Assembly (NCBI GenBank): GCA_963704535.1
Contig: OY969916.1
Location: forward strand, 4,650,001-4,714,000
DNA length: 64,000 nucleotides
DNA from: G963704535 sp963704535
Lineage (GTDB): Bacteria > Chloroflexota > Chloroflexia > Chloroflexales > Roseiflexaceae
Direction of reading: 5' to 3'
This document shows, one piece after another, positions 8,996 to 15,246 of the stretch. Positions within the stretch are counted from its first letter, which is position 1; each line of letters opens with the position of its first letter. The notes under the pieces are model-generated. The model did not search any database, was not told where the DNA came from, and saw only the letters and a program-made list of their open reading frames with translations. Both the position numbers and the translations under genes were made by a program.

Positions 8996-9144
8996 CGTCG
9001 CCTCCTTCTTGCGTAGCACCAGACTTACTCCACCTCCGTTGTGGGGGAAGTTGAAGCATCAATCTGCGTTGATAGTATAGAGGAGGTTTGATGGTTTGTC
9101 TAGTAGGGGGAAGTCACGATCGGGTTCTCTATGTTCCTCGAAGG

Positions 9145-9891
9145 TTATGAGGACCCCGTGGGAGCAAGGGTAGGCAAGGATGCAAGCAGCGCCTGCACAC
9201 GAGCGTGGAGTTCGTTGCTGGCGGTACGGAACGCTCCAAGTTGGGTGGTGTGATCTCCCCGCACGCGCACGGGATCGGGGATGCTCCAGTGGAGCTGCGC
9301 CGGCTTGCCCGGCCAGTCGGGGCAGCGTTCGCGGGCCAGGTCACAGACCGTGACCACGACGTTGGGCGTAATGTCGGTAAGCGCCTCTGGACTCTTGGCC
9401 TGCTGATAGCCGATGTCAATACCAGCCTCAGCCATGACCTCGATGGCGAGAGGATGCAGCGAACGCGGCTGAACACCTGCGCTACGCGCCAGCACGCGGC
9501 CACCACTCAGATGGCGCAGCCATCCTTCCGCCATCTGGGAACGGGCGCTGTTTCCCGTGCAGAGAAAAATCACCGTAGCCGACGGCGCTTCCATACTTGC
9601 TGTGAGCTGAGGGAGCTGGAGATCAGCACCAATCTGCTGATAGGCCGATTGCAGCCGCTCTATATCAAGTCCGTAATACGTCACCCGCGCGTCGGCATCA
9701 CTTCGTCGCACCTGGACCAGACCGGCCTGTCGCATCACGCCAAGGTGGTAAGAGACGAGATTCTGGGGTAGCTGTAGCTGAGCGACGAGTTCGCCGACTT
9801 GACGGTCGCTCTGGCGTAGTTCACTGATAAGCTGCCAACGAGTGTCGTCGGCAAGGAGCTTTAGAAGCTCCAGGGTGGATGGAGTAGCCAT
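9145..9891 (-). CDS. ArsR repressor fused to ArsC-type arsenate reductase
   Basis: A 248-residue two-domain protein. Residues 1-95 form an ArsR/SmtB winged helix (LKLLADDTRWQLISELRQSDRQVGELVAQLQLPQNLVSYHL, then RVTYYGLD for the wing). Residues about 110-248 form a low-molecular-weight phosphatase-type reductase with P-loop FLCTGNSARSQMAE, CDLARERC and WSIPDP. It is the first gene of the operon and lies downstream of a good promoter, so it probably represses its own operon while also reducing arsenate. The canonical CVCDL arsenite site of ArsR is absent from the HTH domain, so the sensing chemistry is unclear. Start ATG 9891 was chosen because the promoter at 9946-9974 excludes longer starts. 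Confidence 0.88.
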   Translation of the reverse strand: MATPSTLELLKLLADDTRWQLISELRQSDRQVGELVAQLQLPQNLVSYHLGVMRQAGLVQVRRSDADARVTYYGLDIERLQSAYQQIGADLQLPQLTASMEAPSATVIFLCTGNSARSQMAEGWLRHLSGGRVLARSAGVQPRSLHPLAIEVMAEAGIDIGYQQAKSPEALTDITPNVVVTVCDLARERCPDWPGKPAQLHWSIPDPVRVRGDHTTQLGAFRTASNELHARVQALLASLPTLAPTGSS

Positions 9892-9945
9892 GACTTCATT
9901 GATACCTATTTCATGCAGGATCTGCTGTCCGTCGCGAGCAGCTCC

Positions 9946-9974
9946 ATTGTACACTCTGCATATAAAAACATCAA
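9946..9974 (-). promoter_or_regulatory. Promoter of the arsR::arsC-arsC-gap-arsJ-pstS operon
   Basis: On the minus strand TTGATG (9974-9969) and TACAAT (9951-9946) are separated by 17 bp, a good sigma-70 match. Transcription would begin about 50 nt before the arsR::arsC start codon. An AT-rich partial dyad (GATACATATATC) lies just upstream and could be part of the operator. Confidence 0.6.
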
Positions 9975-10076
9975 GAAGAGCTGATATATGTATCAACAAC
10001 AACTAGGTGCTCGATCGTGGTGCCGATATCCAACCCACAATATCACATTCACTTAAAGTGTACTCGAAATCCCCGC

Positions 10077-10107
10077 TTGACTTAAAGTGTACTTTAAGTT
10101 GTATACT
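10077..10107 (+). promoter_or_regulatory. MerR-type promoter/operator (19-bp spacer) of the first LCCPF gene
   Basis: TTGACT (10077-10082) and TATACT (10102-10107) are separated by 19 bp, the overlong spacer diagnostic of MerR-activated promoters. The spacer holds the perfect palindrome ACTTAAAGT-GT-ACTTTAAGT. A half-copy of the same palindrome lies upstream at about 10050. Seen directly. Confidence 0.88.
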
Positions 10108-10159
10108 CCCTCCGAGTGAACCGAATCCTCTTTGCATGAACCACAAGAAAGGAAATCCG

Positions 10160-10639
10160 ATGTCGACGGATACCAGGCCCCAGAGTGACGTCGTGATTGC
10201 TTGCGATCCGCACGCCCTTACCGCCGAGGAGCACGAGCGCTGGCTGGGGACCATTGCGCCGCAACTGTATGGGGCAATACAGGAAATCCAGGAACTGCCC
10301 GACGGGTATGCCTTTCGCCTGCCCAACGATCCACAGATGCTGCTGTTGGCGGCCGAAGACCTCAATATGGAACGGCTTTGCTGCCCGTTTGTGCGCTATA
10401 CGCTTGAGATTGAGCCAAACAGAGGACCCTTCTGGTTACGCTTCACGGGTGGTGAGGGGGTCAAAGAGTTTTTGCGGATGAGCTTTGAATCAAGCAACTT
10501 GCTCGACGAGCAGGTTGCCAAGGCGGCCGGTTTCAGCGTCGCCGCCCGAACTGACCTCGATTCAGTAGAAACCGTCCTTGAGACGATCGACAGAGTCAAC
10601 GAGCGTTTTGCCAGGGCTGCTAACTCCAGCCACGGATAG
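10160..10639 (+). CDS. MerR-regulated small protein with LCCPF motif, copy 1
   Basis: A 159-residue soluble protein that I cannot name. Its hallmark is ERLCCPFVRYTLEIE near residue 75, followed by GPFWLRFTGGEGVKEFL; the same pattern occurs in the protein at 12656 and, before truncation, in the copy at 27576. No signal peptide or membrane segment is visible. The adjacent cysteines plus control by a MerR-type promoter suggest binding of a soft metal or metalloid, which is an inference. The C-terminal about 40 residues (TDLDSVETVLETIDRVNERF) look helical. Start ATG 10160 has AAGGAAA upstream. The gene ends in a clear hairpin terminator and forms its own transcription unit. Confidence 0.8.
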   Translation: MSTDTRPQSDVVIACDPHALTAEEHERWLGTIAPQLYGAIQEIQELPDGYAFRLPNDPQMLLLAAEDLNMERLCCPFVRYTLEIEPNRGPFWLRFTGGEGVKEFLRMSFESSNLLDEQVAKAAGFSVAARTDLDSVETVLETIDRVNERFARAANSSHG

Positions 10640-10675
10640 GAGAACTCCAACCGAAGACTGATCGGCTGGCCTTTG

Positions 10676-10714
10676 AGCGTGCTGCATTCGATAGGGAGTG
10701 CAGCACGCTTATTT
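10676..10714 (+). terminator. Rho-independent terminator after LCCPF copy 1
   Basis: An 11-bp stem, AGCGTGCTGCA (10676-10686) with TGCAGCACGCT, is followed by TTATTT. It lies between this gene and the convergent merR gene. Confidence 0.75.
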
Positions 10715-10818
10715 ACTCGAAGCAGGCAGGTTCGGAGCATACTGCCGCTGTTGGCGCACAATCCCCGATGGCCTATCAGAATGAGCGTTGACGCGCTGCA
10801 TCGTTGCCGGGCATTGCC

Positions 10819-11217
10819 TCATTCCTCGCAGCACCCGCGTTCAAGCACAATGGCACAGTCTTCCAGGCGTAGACAGCCACAATTCAGACCAGTCTGGAGG
10901 ATGTGCTTCATTTGCTGGGCACGCTCGATCAGGGCATCCAACTCGGCGATTTTGTGCTGTGCGAGTGGTTGCCAGCGCGCGGCCGGTGGAGTATCGGGCG
11001 CAAATCCATGGAGCAGTGTCTGTATCTCAGCGATGGTGAAGCCGGCTTGTTGGGCCAACTGCACGACCCTGATCATCTGGACGGTGCTCTCATCGTAGCG
11101 CCGGCGTCCACTTGCCCGCTTGGGAGGGGGAAGCAGGCCGACGCTTTCGTAGTAACGTAATGCCGACGGCCGAATACCGGCTCGCCGTGCGACTTCGCCA
11201 ATCGCGAGTTCTTCCAT
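10819..11217 (-). CDS. MerR-family metal-responsive activator of the local regulon
   Basis: A 132-residue MerR protein. The winged-helix start IGEVARRAGIRPSALRYYESVGLLPPPKR and the RRYDESTVQMI recognition region are canonical, then a dimerisation helix and a C-terminal tail CGCLRLEDCAIVLERGCC. That tail resembles the CxC...C ligands of metal-sensing MerR proteins and of SoxR, but the first SoxR cysteine is missing, so a metal sensor is more likely. Start ATG 11217 was chosen over 11223 and 11292 because GAGGG lies 7 nt before it. Its operator (11230-11257) directly precedes the gene, and four further copies of that operator lie in this window, which makes this protein the probable master regulator. 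Confidence 0.88.
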   Translation of the reverse strand: MEELAIGEVARRAGIRPSALRYYESVGLLPPPKRASGRRRYDESTVQMIRVVQLAQQAGFTIAEIQTLLHGFAPDTPPAARWQPLAQHKIAELDALIERAQQMKHILQTGLNCGCLRLEDCAIVLERGCCEE

Positions 11218-11229
11218 CACCATTCCCTC

Positions 11230-11257
11230 TTGACTTAAAGTACACTTTAGATGATAC
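11230..11257. promoter_or_regulatory. MerR operator at the merR gene
   Basis: TTGACT (11230-11235) is followed by TTAAAGTACACTTTA, the same dyad as at the other MerR sites, with a poorer -10 (GATACC). It lies immediately upstream of merR, so autoregulation is expected. Confidence 0.75.
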
Positions 11258-11331
11258 CGTGGAATGGGCGAGCTGGCAAGTGTTCCTCTCACCCTTCAGC
11301 ATTGGACCAGAAGAATCATGCAAATTCCCTC

Positions 11332-11362
11332 TTGACTTCAAGCGCACGTGAAGTTGTATACT
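11332..11362 (+). promoter_or_regulatory. MerR-type promoter upstream of the small membrane protein pair
   Basis: TTGACT (11332-11337) and TATACT (11357-11362) flank a 19-bp spacer containing ACTTCAAGCGCACGTGAAGT, a dyad variant of the same operator. It drives the genes at 11502 and 12108. Confidence 0.82.
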
Positions 11363-11501
11363 CCGCAGCAAGCAGAGGGGCTGGCTGGTGCGCCGCTCGC
11401 GCTGCATCCGTTCGCTCCTCCGATTGGAGTGGGATGCTCAGGCCGTCGGTCGAGTACGCTGACCACTACGAAAGCATCGCTTTGATAGCGAACAAGGAGG
11501 A

Positions 11502-12065
11502 ATGATGGCGACATCTACTATGGATCAGGTTCCCTCACGCACCAAACTCAGACTGATTGCCGCGTTGCTGGCGCTCTCAACCGTGCTGTTTGTGATCGGG
11601 GTTGCTGTCGAACGCGGCTGGGGAAGCGCTGGCGCGGCGGCAGACATCCATGAGGAAGCCGGGGCGTCGCAAGAGGCTTCTGAGGGAGAAGGCGCACACA
11701 CCGAAGCTGGAGAGAATGCGGAGGCCAGCGAAGCCGAGGCGCACAGCGAAGCAGCAGAGTCAACGATTGCCGGAATTGATCTGGAGTCTCCTTGGGCCGT
11801 TGCCGCTGTTGTGTTCTTGACGGCTCTCCTGATTGCGGCACTATGGCGCTTTGGCTACCCAGTTCTGTTCGTGGTGCTCATGGTCGCGGCGCTGGCGGCA
11901 GTCGCTGATGTCCGGGAAATCGTCGTTCAGGTCGGGCTGGCGCGCTACGGCGTGGCAGCGTTGGCCACCGCTGTTGCTGTGGCCCGCCTCGCAACGGTGA
12001 TTGTCACCCTGTTGGCGCTGCGCGAGGGCCGGACTACGACGCAAACTCCCGCTGTCAGCGCATAG
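11502..12065 (+). CDS. Membrane protein with Glu/Ala/His-rich loop, MerR-regulated
   Basis: A 187-residue protein without a recognised family. One transmembrane helix spans residues about 18-36 (LIAALLALSTVLFVIGVAV), then an about 55-residue acidic loop rich in Glu, Ala and His (DIHEEAGASQEASEGEGAH and onward), then three hydrophobic helices between residues 90 and 175. The acidic His-containing loop could weakly bind metal ions outside the membrane; that is inference. Two ATGs are possible, 11502 and 11505; AGGAGG at 11495-11500 fits the second better. It lies downstream of a MerR-type promoter and 42 bp before the next membrane protein. Confidence 0.78.
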   Translation: MMATSTMDQVPSRTKLRLIAALLALSTVLFVIGVAVERGWGSAGAAADIHEEAGASQEASEGEGAHTEAGENAEASEAEAHSEAAESTIAGIDLESPWAVAAVVFLTALLIAALWRFGYPVLFVVLMVAALAAVADVREIVVQVGLARYGVAALATAVAVARLATVIVTLLALREGRTTTQTPAVSA

Positions 12066-12107
12066 TACACGTACCAAATACCCTCGTATGAAAGAAAAGG
12101 AGACGAA

Positions 12108-12464
12108 ATGCTCAAGCTCGTGAAAGAGTGCGCGCCCTGGCTAAACTGGAAGAGCGCTGGGATTGCTGCACTAGTGGTGGTGGGGCTTATTGTCTGCACG
12201 GGGATGCCGTCCCTCGGTGCCCTGGCGGGAGCCGCGCCCCTGCTCCTGATCGTCGCCTGTCTGGTGCCCTGCCTGGCTCCGCTGGTGCTGCTGCGTAGAA
12301 AAAACGCCAGCCAGGGCACAATACAGCGAGATACTGTAGCGCTGGTTGCGCTCCGAGAGCAGGCGGGAAACACCTGCGGCTGCGGACAGGATAGCTGTAG
12401 CATCGGCAGCGGCTCGAACACCTGCCAGAGCGAGCAGAAGGTGGCAGAGACAGCCCGTTCATAA
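12108..12464 (+). CDS. Small two-helix membrane protein with Cys-rich C-terminus
   Basis: A 118-residue protein with two membrane segments (residues about 18-35 and 40-62, the second containing LIVACLVPCLAP) and a cytosolic tail carrying CGCGQDSCSI and a further Cys. The arrangement of Cys in the membrane and in the tail is reminiscent of small mercury or copper transport proteins, but no Mer family motif is exact, so no name is given. Same transcription unit as the preceding gene under the MerR-type promoter; AAAGGAG precedes the start. A 10-bp hairpin follows the stop. Confidence 0.75.
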   Translation: MLKLVKECAPWLNWKSAGIAALVVVGLIVCTGMPSLGALAGAAPLLLIVACLVPCLAPLVLLRRKNASQGTIQRDTVALVALREQAGNTCGCGQDSCSIGSGSNTCQSEQKVAETARS

Positions 12465-12488
12465 CGAAGGACGGCACCGCTATCGCAG

Positions 12489-12512
12489 CAGGAGGGGAGG
12501 CGTCCCCTCCTG
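12489..12512 (+). terminator. Hairpin terminator after the membrane protein pair
   Basis: CAGGAGGGGA pairs with TCCCCTCCTG around a 4-nt loop. The following TTGTCATG is only weakly T-rich. Confidence 0.6.
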
Positions 12513-12571
12513 TTGTCATGTGCCGCCATTTTCAGGGGCGCAATATCGGCCCAAAGATGGAGGGATACGGC

Positions 12572-12602
12572 TTGACTTAAAGCGAACTTGAGGTGGTACA
12601 CT
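12572..12602 (+). promoter_or_regulatory. MerR-type promoter of LCCPF copy 2 and thioredoxin
   Basis: TTGACT (12572-12577) and TACACT (12597-12602) with a 19-bp spacer that holds ACTTAAAGCGAACTTGAGGT, an imperfect version of the shared dyad. Confidence 0.82.
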
Positions 12603-12655
12603 CAAGCTGGTCAGTTATAAGACCGCCCTTCATCCGTAACAAGGAGCATTGCGAT

Positions 12656-13003
12656 ATGACCGAGACAGCCAATAACGATGCAGCACCGTTCCTCTTCTAC
12701 TGTGACATGACTGCACTTTCGCGCGAGCAACGAGAGGCCCATCAGGAACTCATTGGGCGGCTCTTCGGGAGCCTCTTGCAGGAAACCCGCGAGTTGTCCG
12801 ACGGCTATGCGTATCGCTTCGATGGCGAGCATGAGCCGCTGCTGGCTGAGTTTATCACCAACGAGCGGCTGTGCTGCCCCTTCCTCTCCTTCCGGCTAGA
12901 TGTTGCTTCCGAACGCGGCCCCGTGTGGCTTCAGCTCACAGCGCAGGGCGATGTCAAGCCGTTCCTGCGGGAGGAGCTTGGACACTACGTATCTTCGCGC
13001 TGA
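12656..13003 (+). CDS. MerR-regulated small protein with LCCPF motif, copy 2
   Basis: A 115-residue relative of the protein at 10160, aligning over its core: ALSREQREAHQEL, ELSDGYAYRF, ERLCCPFLSFRLDV and GPVWLQLTAQGDVKPFLR. It lacks the C-terminal extension of copy 1. No signal peptide. The paired Cys remain the only obvious ligands. It is followed after 48 bp by a thioredoxin on the same strand, so the two are probably co-transcribed from the MerR-type promoter at 12572; a redox or thiol-exchange partnership is a reasonable inference. AAGGAG lies nine bases before the ATG. Confidence 0.8.
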   Translation: MTETANNDAAPFLFYCDMTALSREQREAHQELIGRLFGSLLQETRELSDGYAYRFDGEHEPLLAEFITNERLCCPFLSFRLDVASERGPVWLQLTAQGDVKPFLREELGHYVSSR

Positions 13004-13051
13004 TGGGCGTTGGAACATTCATCAGCGGGTATTCATTATGGAGCTTCAATT

Positions 13052-13378
13052 ATGGCGACGCCTCTTACGGTGACGGATCAGGACTTTGAACAGGCCGTGC
13101 TGATGTCCGATACATTGGTGATGGTGGATTTCTGGGCAACCTGGTGCGCCTCGTGCCGAATGGTGGCACCGATCGTGGATGAACTGGCCGCCGAGTACGC
13201 GGGCAGGGCGGCGATTGTAAAAGCCAATGTAGACGACAACGCCGAGCACACCATGCGCTATCAGATACGGGGCACGCCGACCATTATCTTCTTCCGCGAC
13301 GGCGAGGAAGTGGATCGCATCGTCGGGGCGGGAAAGAAGTCCCACTATACGGCCAAGCTCGATGCGCTCTTGGGCTAG
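13052..13378 (+). CDS. Thioredoxin with WCASC active site
   Basis: A 108-residue thioredoxin: DFWATWCASCRMVAPIVDELA at residues about 24-44, NVDDN, and the cis-Pro loop RGTPTIIFF. The usual WCGPC is replaced by WCASC, which should shift the redox potential toward a more oxidising form by analogy with active-site variants. It lies next to the LCCPF protein under a MerR-type promoter, which points to a dedicated role with metal- or metalloid-bound thiols rather than general reduction. ATG 13052 has GGAG eight bases upstream; longer in-frame starts overlap the previous gene region without a site. Confidence 0.88.
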   Translation: MATPLTVTDQDFEQAVLMSDTLVMVDFWATWCASCRMVAPIVDELAAEYAGRAAIVKANVDDNAEHTMRYQIRGTPTIIFFRDGEEVDRIVGAGKKSHYTAKLDALLG

Positions 13379-13392
13379 GGACAAGACTAAGC

Positions 13393-13422
13393 ACAGGGGG
13401 ACGTGGTGACACGTCCCCCTGT
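13393..13422 (+). terminator. Terminator after the thioredoxin gene
   Basis: ACAGGGGGACGTG pairs with CACGTCCCCCTGT around GTGA, a 13-bp GC-rich stem, followed by TCTCAT. Confidence 0.7.
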
Positions 13423-13479
13423 TCTCATGTGGGGAGTAGGATATACTGTGGCCAGCATACGCATATAGACGAGGTGCTG

Positions 13480-13812
13480 ATGATTGTTCGCTCTGTCCTG
13501 CTGTTCACGCTCGCCGGTCTTGCCGAGATCGGCGGGGGGTATCTGATGTGGTTATGGCTGCGGGAAGGGCGACCCTTGTGGGTCGGATTGGTCGGCGCGC
13601 TGGTCGTCGTGCTCTATGGCATCATTCCGACCTTCCAACCGCCCGGTCTTGACTTTGGTAAGGTCTACGCTGCCTATGGCGGAGCTTTCATTGTCCTGTC
13701 GCTGCTGTGGGGGTGGATGGTAGATGGCGTGCGCCCCGATACGCCAAGCACAGTAGGGGCGATGGTGGCGCTCATTGGTGCCGGGATTATCGTTTACTGG
13801 CCACGTACGTAA
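13480..13812 (+). CDS. YnfA family (UPF0060) inner membrane protein
   Basis: A 110-residue four-helix membrane protein matching YnfA: LAEIGGGYLMWLWLREGRP, GIIPTFQPPGLDFGKVYAAYGGAF and a final GAGIIVYWPR. YnfA proteins are related to small multidrug resistance transporters and are common in metal and biocide islands; the substrate is unknown. Start ATG 13480 has GAGGTG upstream; the frame extends to 13429 without a better site. It converges with the MFS gene on the other strand, with a large inverted repeat between them. Confidence 0.85.
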   Translation: MIVRSVLLFTLAGLAEIGGGYLMWLWLREGRPLWVGLVGALVVVLYGIIPTFQPPGLDFGKVYAAYGGAFIVLSLLWGWMVDGVRPDTPSTVGAMVALIGAGIIVYWPRT

Positions 13813-13848
13813 CGGAATTGCCAACGCCGGCAGCAGTTCAGTATCTGC

Positions 13849-13943
13849 TATAGCTACGAGTTGTGAAGTTAATCTATTCTTGTCTGCTTTTAGGTGCCAA
13901 GAAACGGCACGCAAGCGGATCAACTTCACCGCTCGTAGCTATA
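13849..13943. repeat. 95-bp inverted-repeat element between convergent genes
   Basis: TATAGCTACGAG... (13849-13874) is matched by its inverse at 13918-13943 with 3 mismatches in 26; an inner hairpin GTGCC-N7-GGCAC lies between. It could be a MITE-like insertion or a bidirectional terminator for ynfA and the MFS gene. Confidence 0.6.
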
Positions 13944-13959
13944 AGCTGCTCGATCGCAT

Positions 13960-15246
13960 TCATCCCTGCAACGCTTCCGGCCGTTCCTTCGGATCGGGTT
14001 GCGCTGCGGCAAACCAGAAGCCGGCGACGACCAGTATCGAGCTGGCCAGCACAAAGGCCAGGACCACGTCGTATGATCCCACAGCAGCCCAGAGCAGCGC
14101 CAACCCCAGCGGCGCGCCCGCCTTGGCGATCGTTGCCGGTACGGCCAGCACGCTGTTGATCGCACCGTAGGCGTCAGGCGTCAGCATCTCCGGCACCGCG
14201 ATGCCACGCACGATCGTCATGATGCCGTTGGCGGCGCCGTAGAGCGCGGCAAAGGCAGCCAGTGACGCAAACCCCGCCGGGAGCAGCACAAGCAGCGCCA
14301 GCGCGCAAGGGAAGGCCAGCACCACCACTTTGCCAATTGCCCGCACCGACGCCCTTCCCGCGATACCCCAGACGGCGATGCGCCCGGCGACCTGGGAAGG
14401 ACCCATCAGCGCGATCGCGGCGACCACGGTCGAGGTGTCGAAGCCTCGCTCCAGGAGCAACGGATACAGGTGAAGACCCAACCCCGCGAACGCCACGGAA
14501 TAGACAGAGAAGGCGAGCATCAGCCCCCAGAACGCCGGCTGATGGAGCGCCCAGCGCACAGCCCGCCGCCCTGCCAGTGGCGCTTGATTGCTCGGTACCG
14601 ACGCTGGCTCGACTGTTCGCGCCTCCGCTTTGGCATTGATGATGCCGAGATAGAGCGGAGCGCAAAGCCCGAGGTTGACCAGGCCAAGCGCGATGAGCGT
14701 GCTGCGCCAATCCACTTGGTTGAGCAGGAGTTGAATCAACGGCACGAACACGGTGCTGGCGAACCCGCCCCAAAGGGTGAGCGTCGTGATGCCGCGGCGG
14801 GCCTCCGAACCGTAGCGGCGCGCGACAATCGCGAAGGCCGGCTCGTAGAGCGTCATCGCCTGGGCCACCCCCAGAAGGGCCAGCAAGGGGTAAAGCGCCC
14901 ACAGACCGTCGATCTGCGACCACGCCAGTAACAGCAGACCCGCAAGCGTGGAGCCAAGCGCCATGACTGCCCGGCCATGTCCCCGGTCGATCGCCACGCC
15001 GATCGGATAGGCGGTGACACTGGCTATGAGCAGCCCGATGCTGGCGGCGCTATAGACCTGGGGCTTGCTCAGCCCCAGGTCGTGGCCCATGCGCTCGGCG
15101 AGCAGCGGGAAGCTGTAGTACAGCGTGCCCCAGGAAGCGATCTGGCCGATCCCAAGGCCGGTGATGAACAGTCCTCGCCCAGAGCGTGCTGCAAGGAGCG
15201 GCGCCCGCCAGCCGGCGGCAGCGCGTCGTTCAGCCGGCCTATCCAC
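13960..15246 (-). CDS. MFS transporter coupled to the Cys-tailed flavoprotein
   Basis: A 428-residue major facilitator with about twelve helices; the first begins at FITGLGIGQIASWGTLYYSFPLLAERMG and the loop 2-3 region YPIGVAIDRGHGRAVMALGS carries the MFS signature. GTG at 15246 overlaps the stop codon of the upstream flavoprotein, so translation is coupled; the frame extends further upstream only as read-through of that gene's tail. The pair looks like a modify-and-export unit, comparable in logic to GAPDH/ArsJ, but the substrate is unknown. It is a different MFS branch from arsJ. Confidence 0.82.
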   Translation of the reverse strand: MDRPAERRAAAGWRAPLLAARSGRGLFITGLGIGQIASWGTLYYSFPLLAERMGHDLGLSKPQVYSAASIGLLIASVTAYPIGVAIDRGHGRAVMALGSTLAGLLLLAWSQIDGLWALYPLLALLGVAQAMTLYEPAFAIVARRYGSEARRGITTLTLWGGFASTVFVPLIQLLLNQVDWRSTLIALGLVNLGLCAPLYLGIINAKAEARTVEPASVPSNQAPLAGRRAVRWALHQPAFWGLMLAFSVYSVAFAGLGLHLYPLLLERGFDTSTVVAAIALMGPSQVAGRIAVWGIAGRASVRAIGKVVVLAFPCALALLVLLPAGFASLAAFAALYGAANGIMTIVRGIAVPEMLTPDAYGAINSVLAVPATIAKAGAPLGLALLWAAVGSYDVVLAFVLASSILVVAGFWFAAAQPDPKERPEALQG

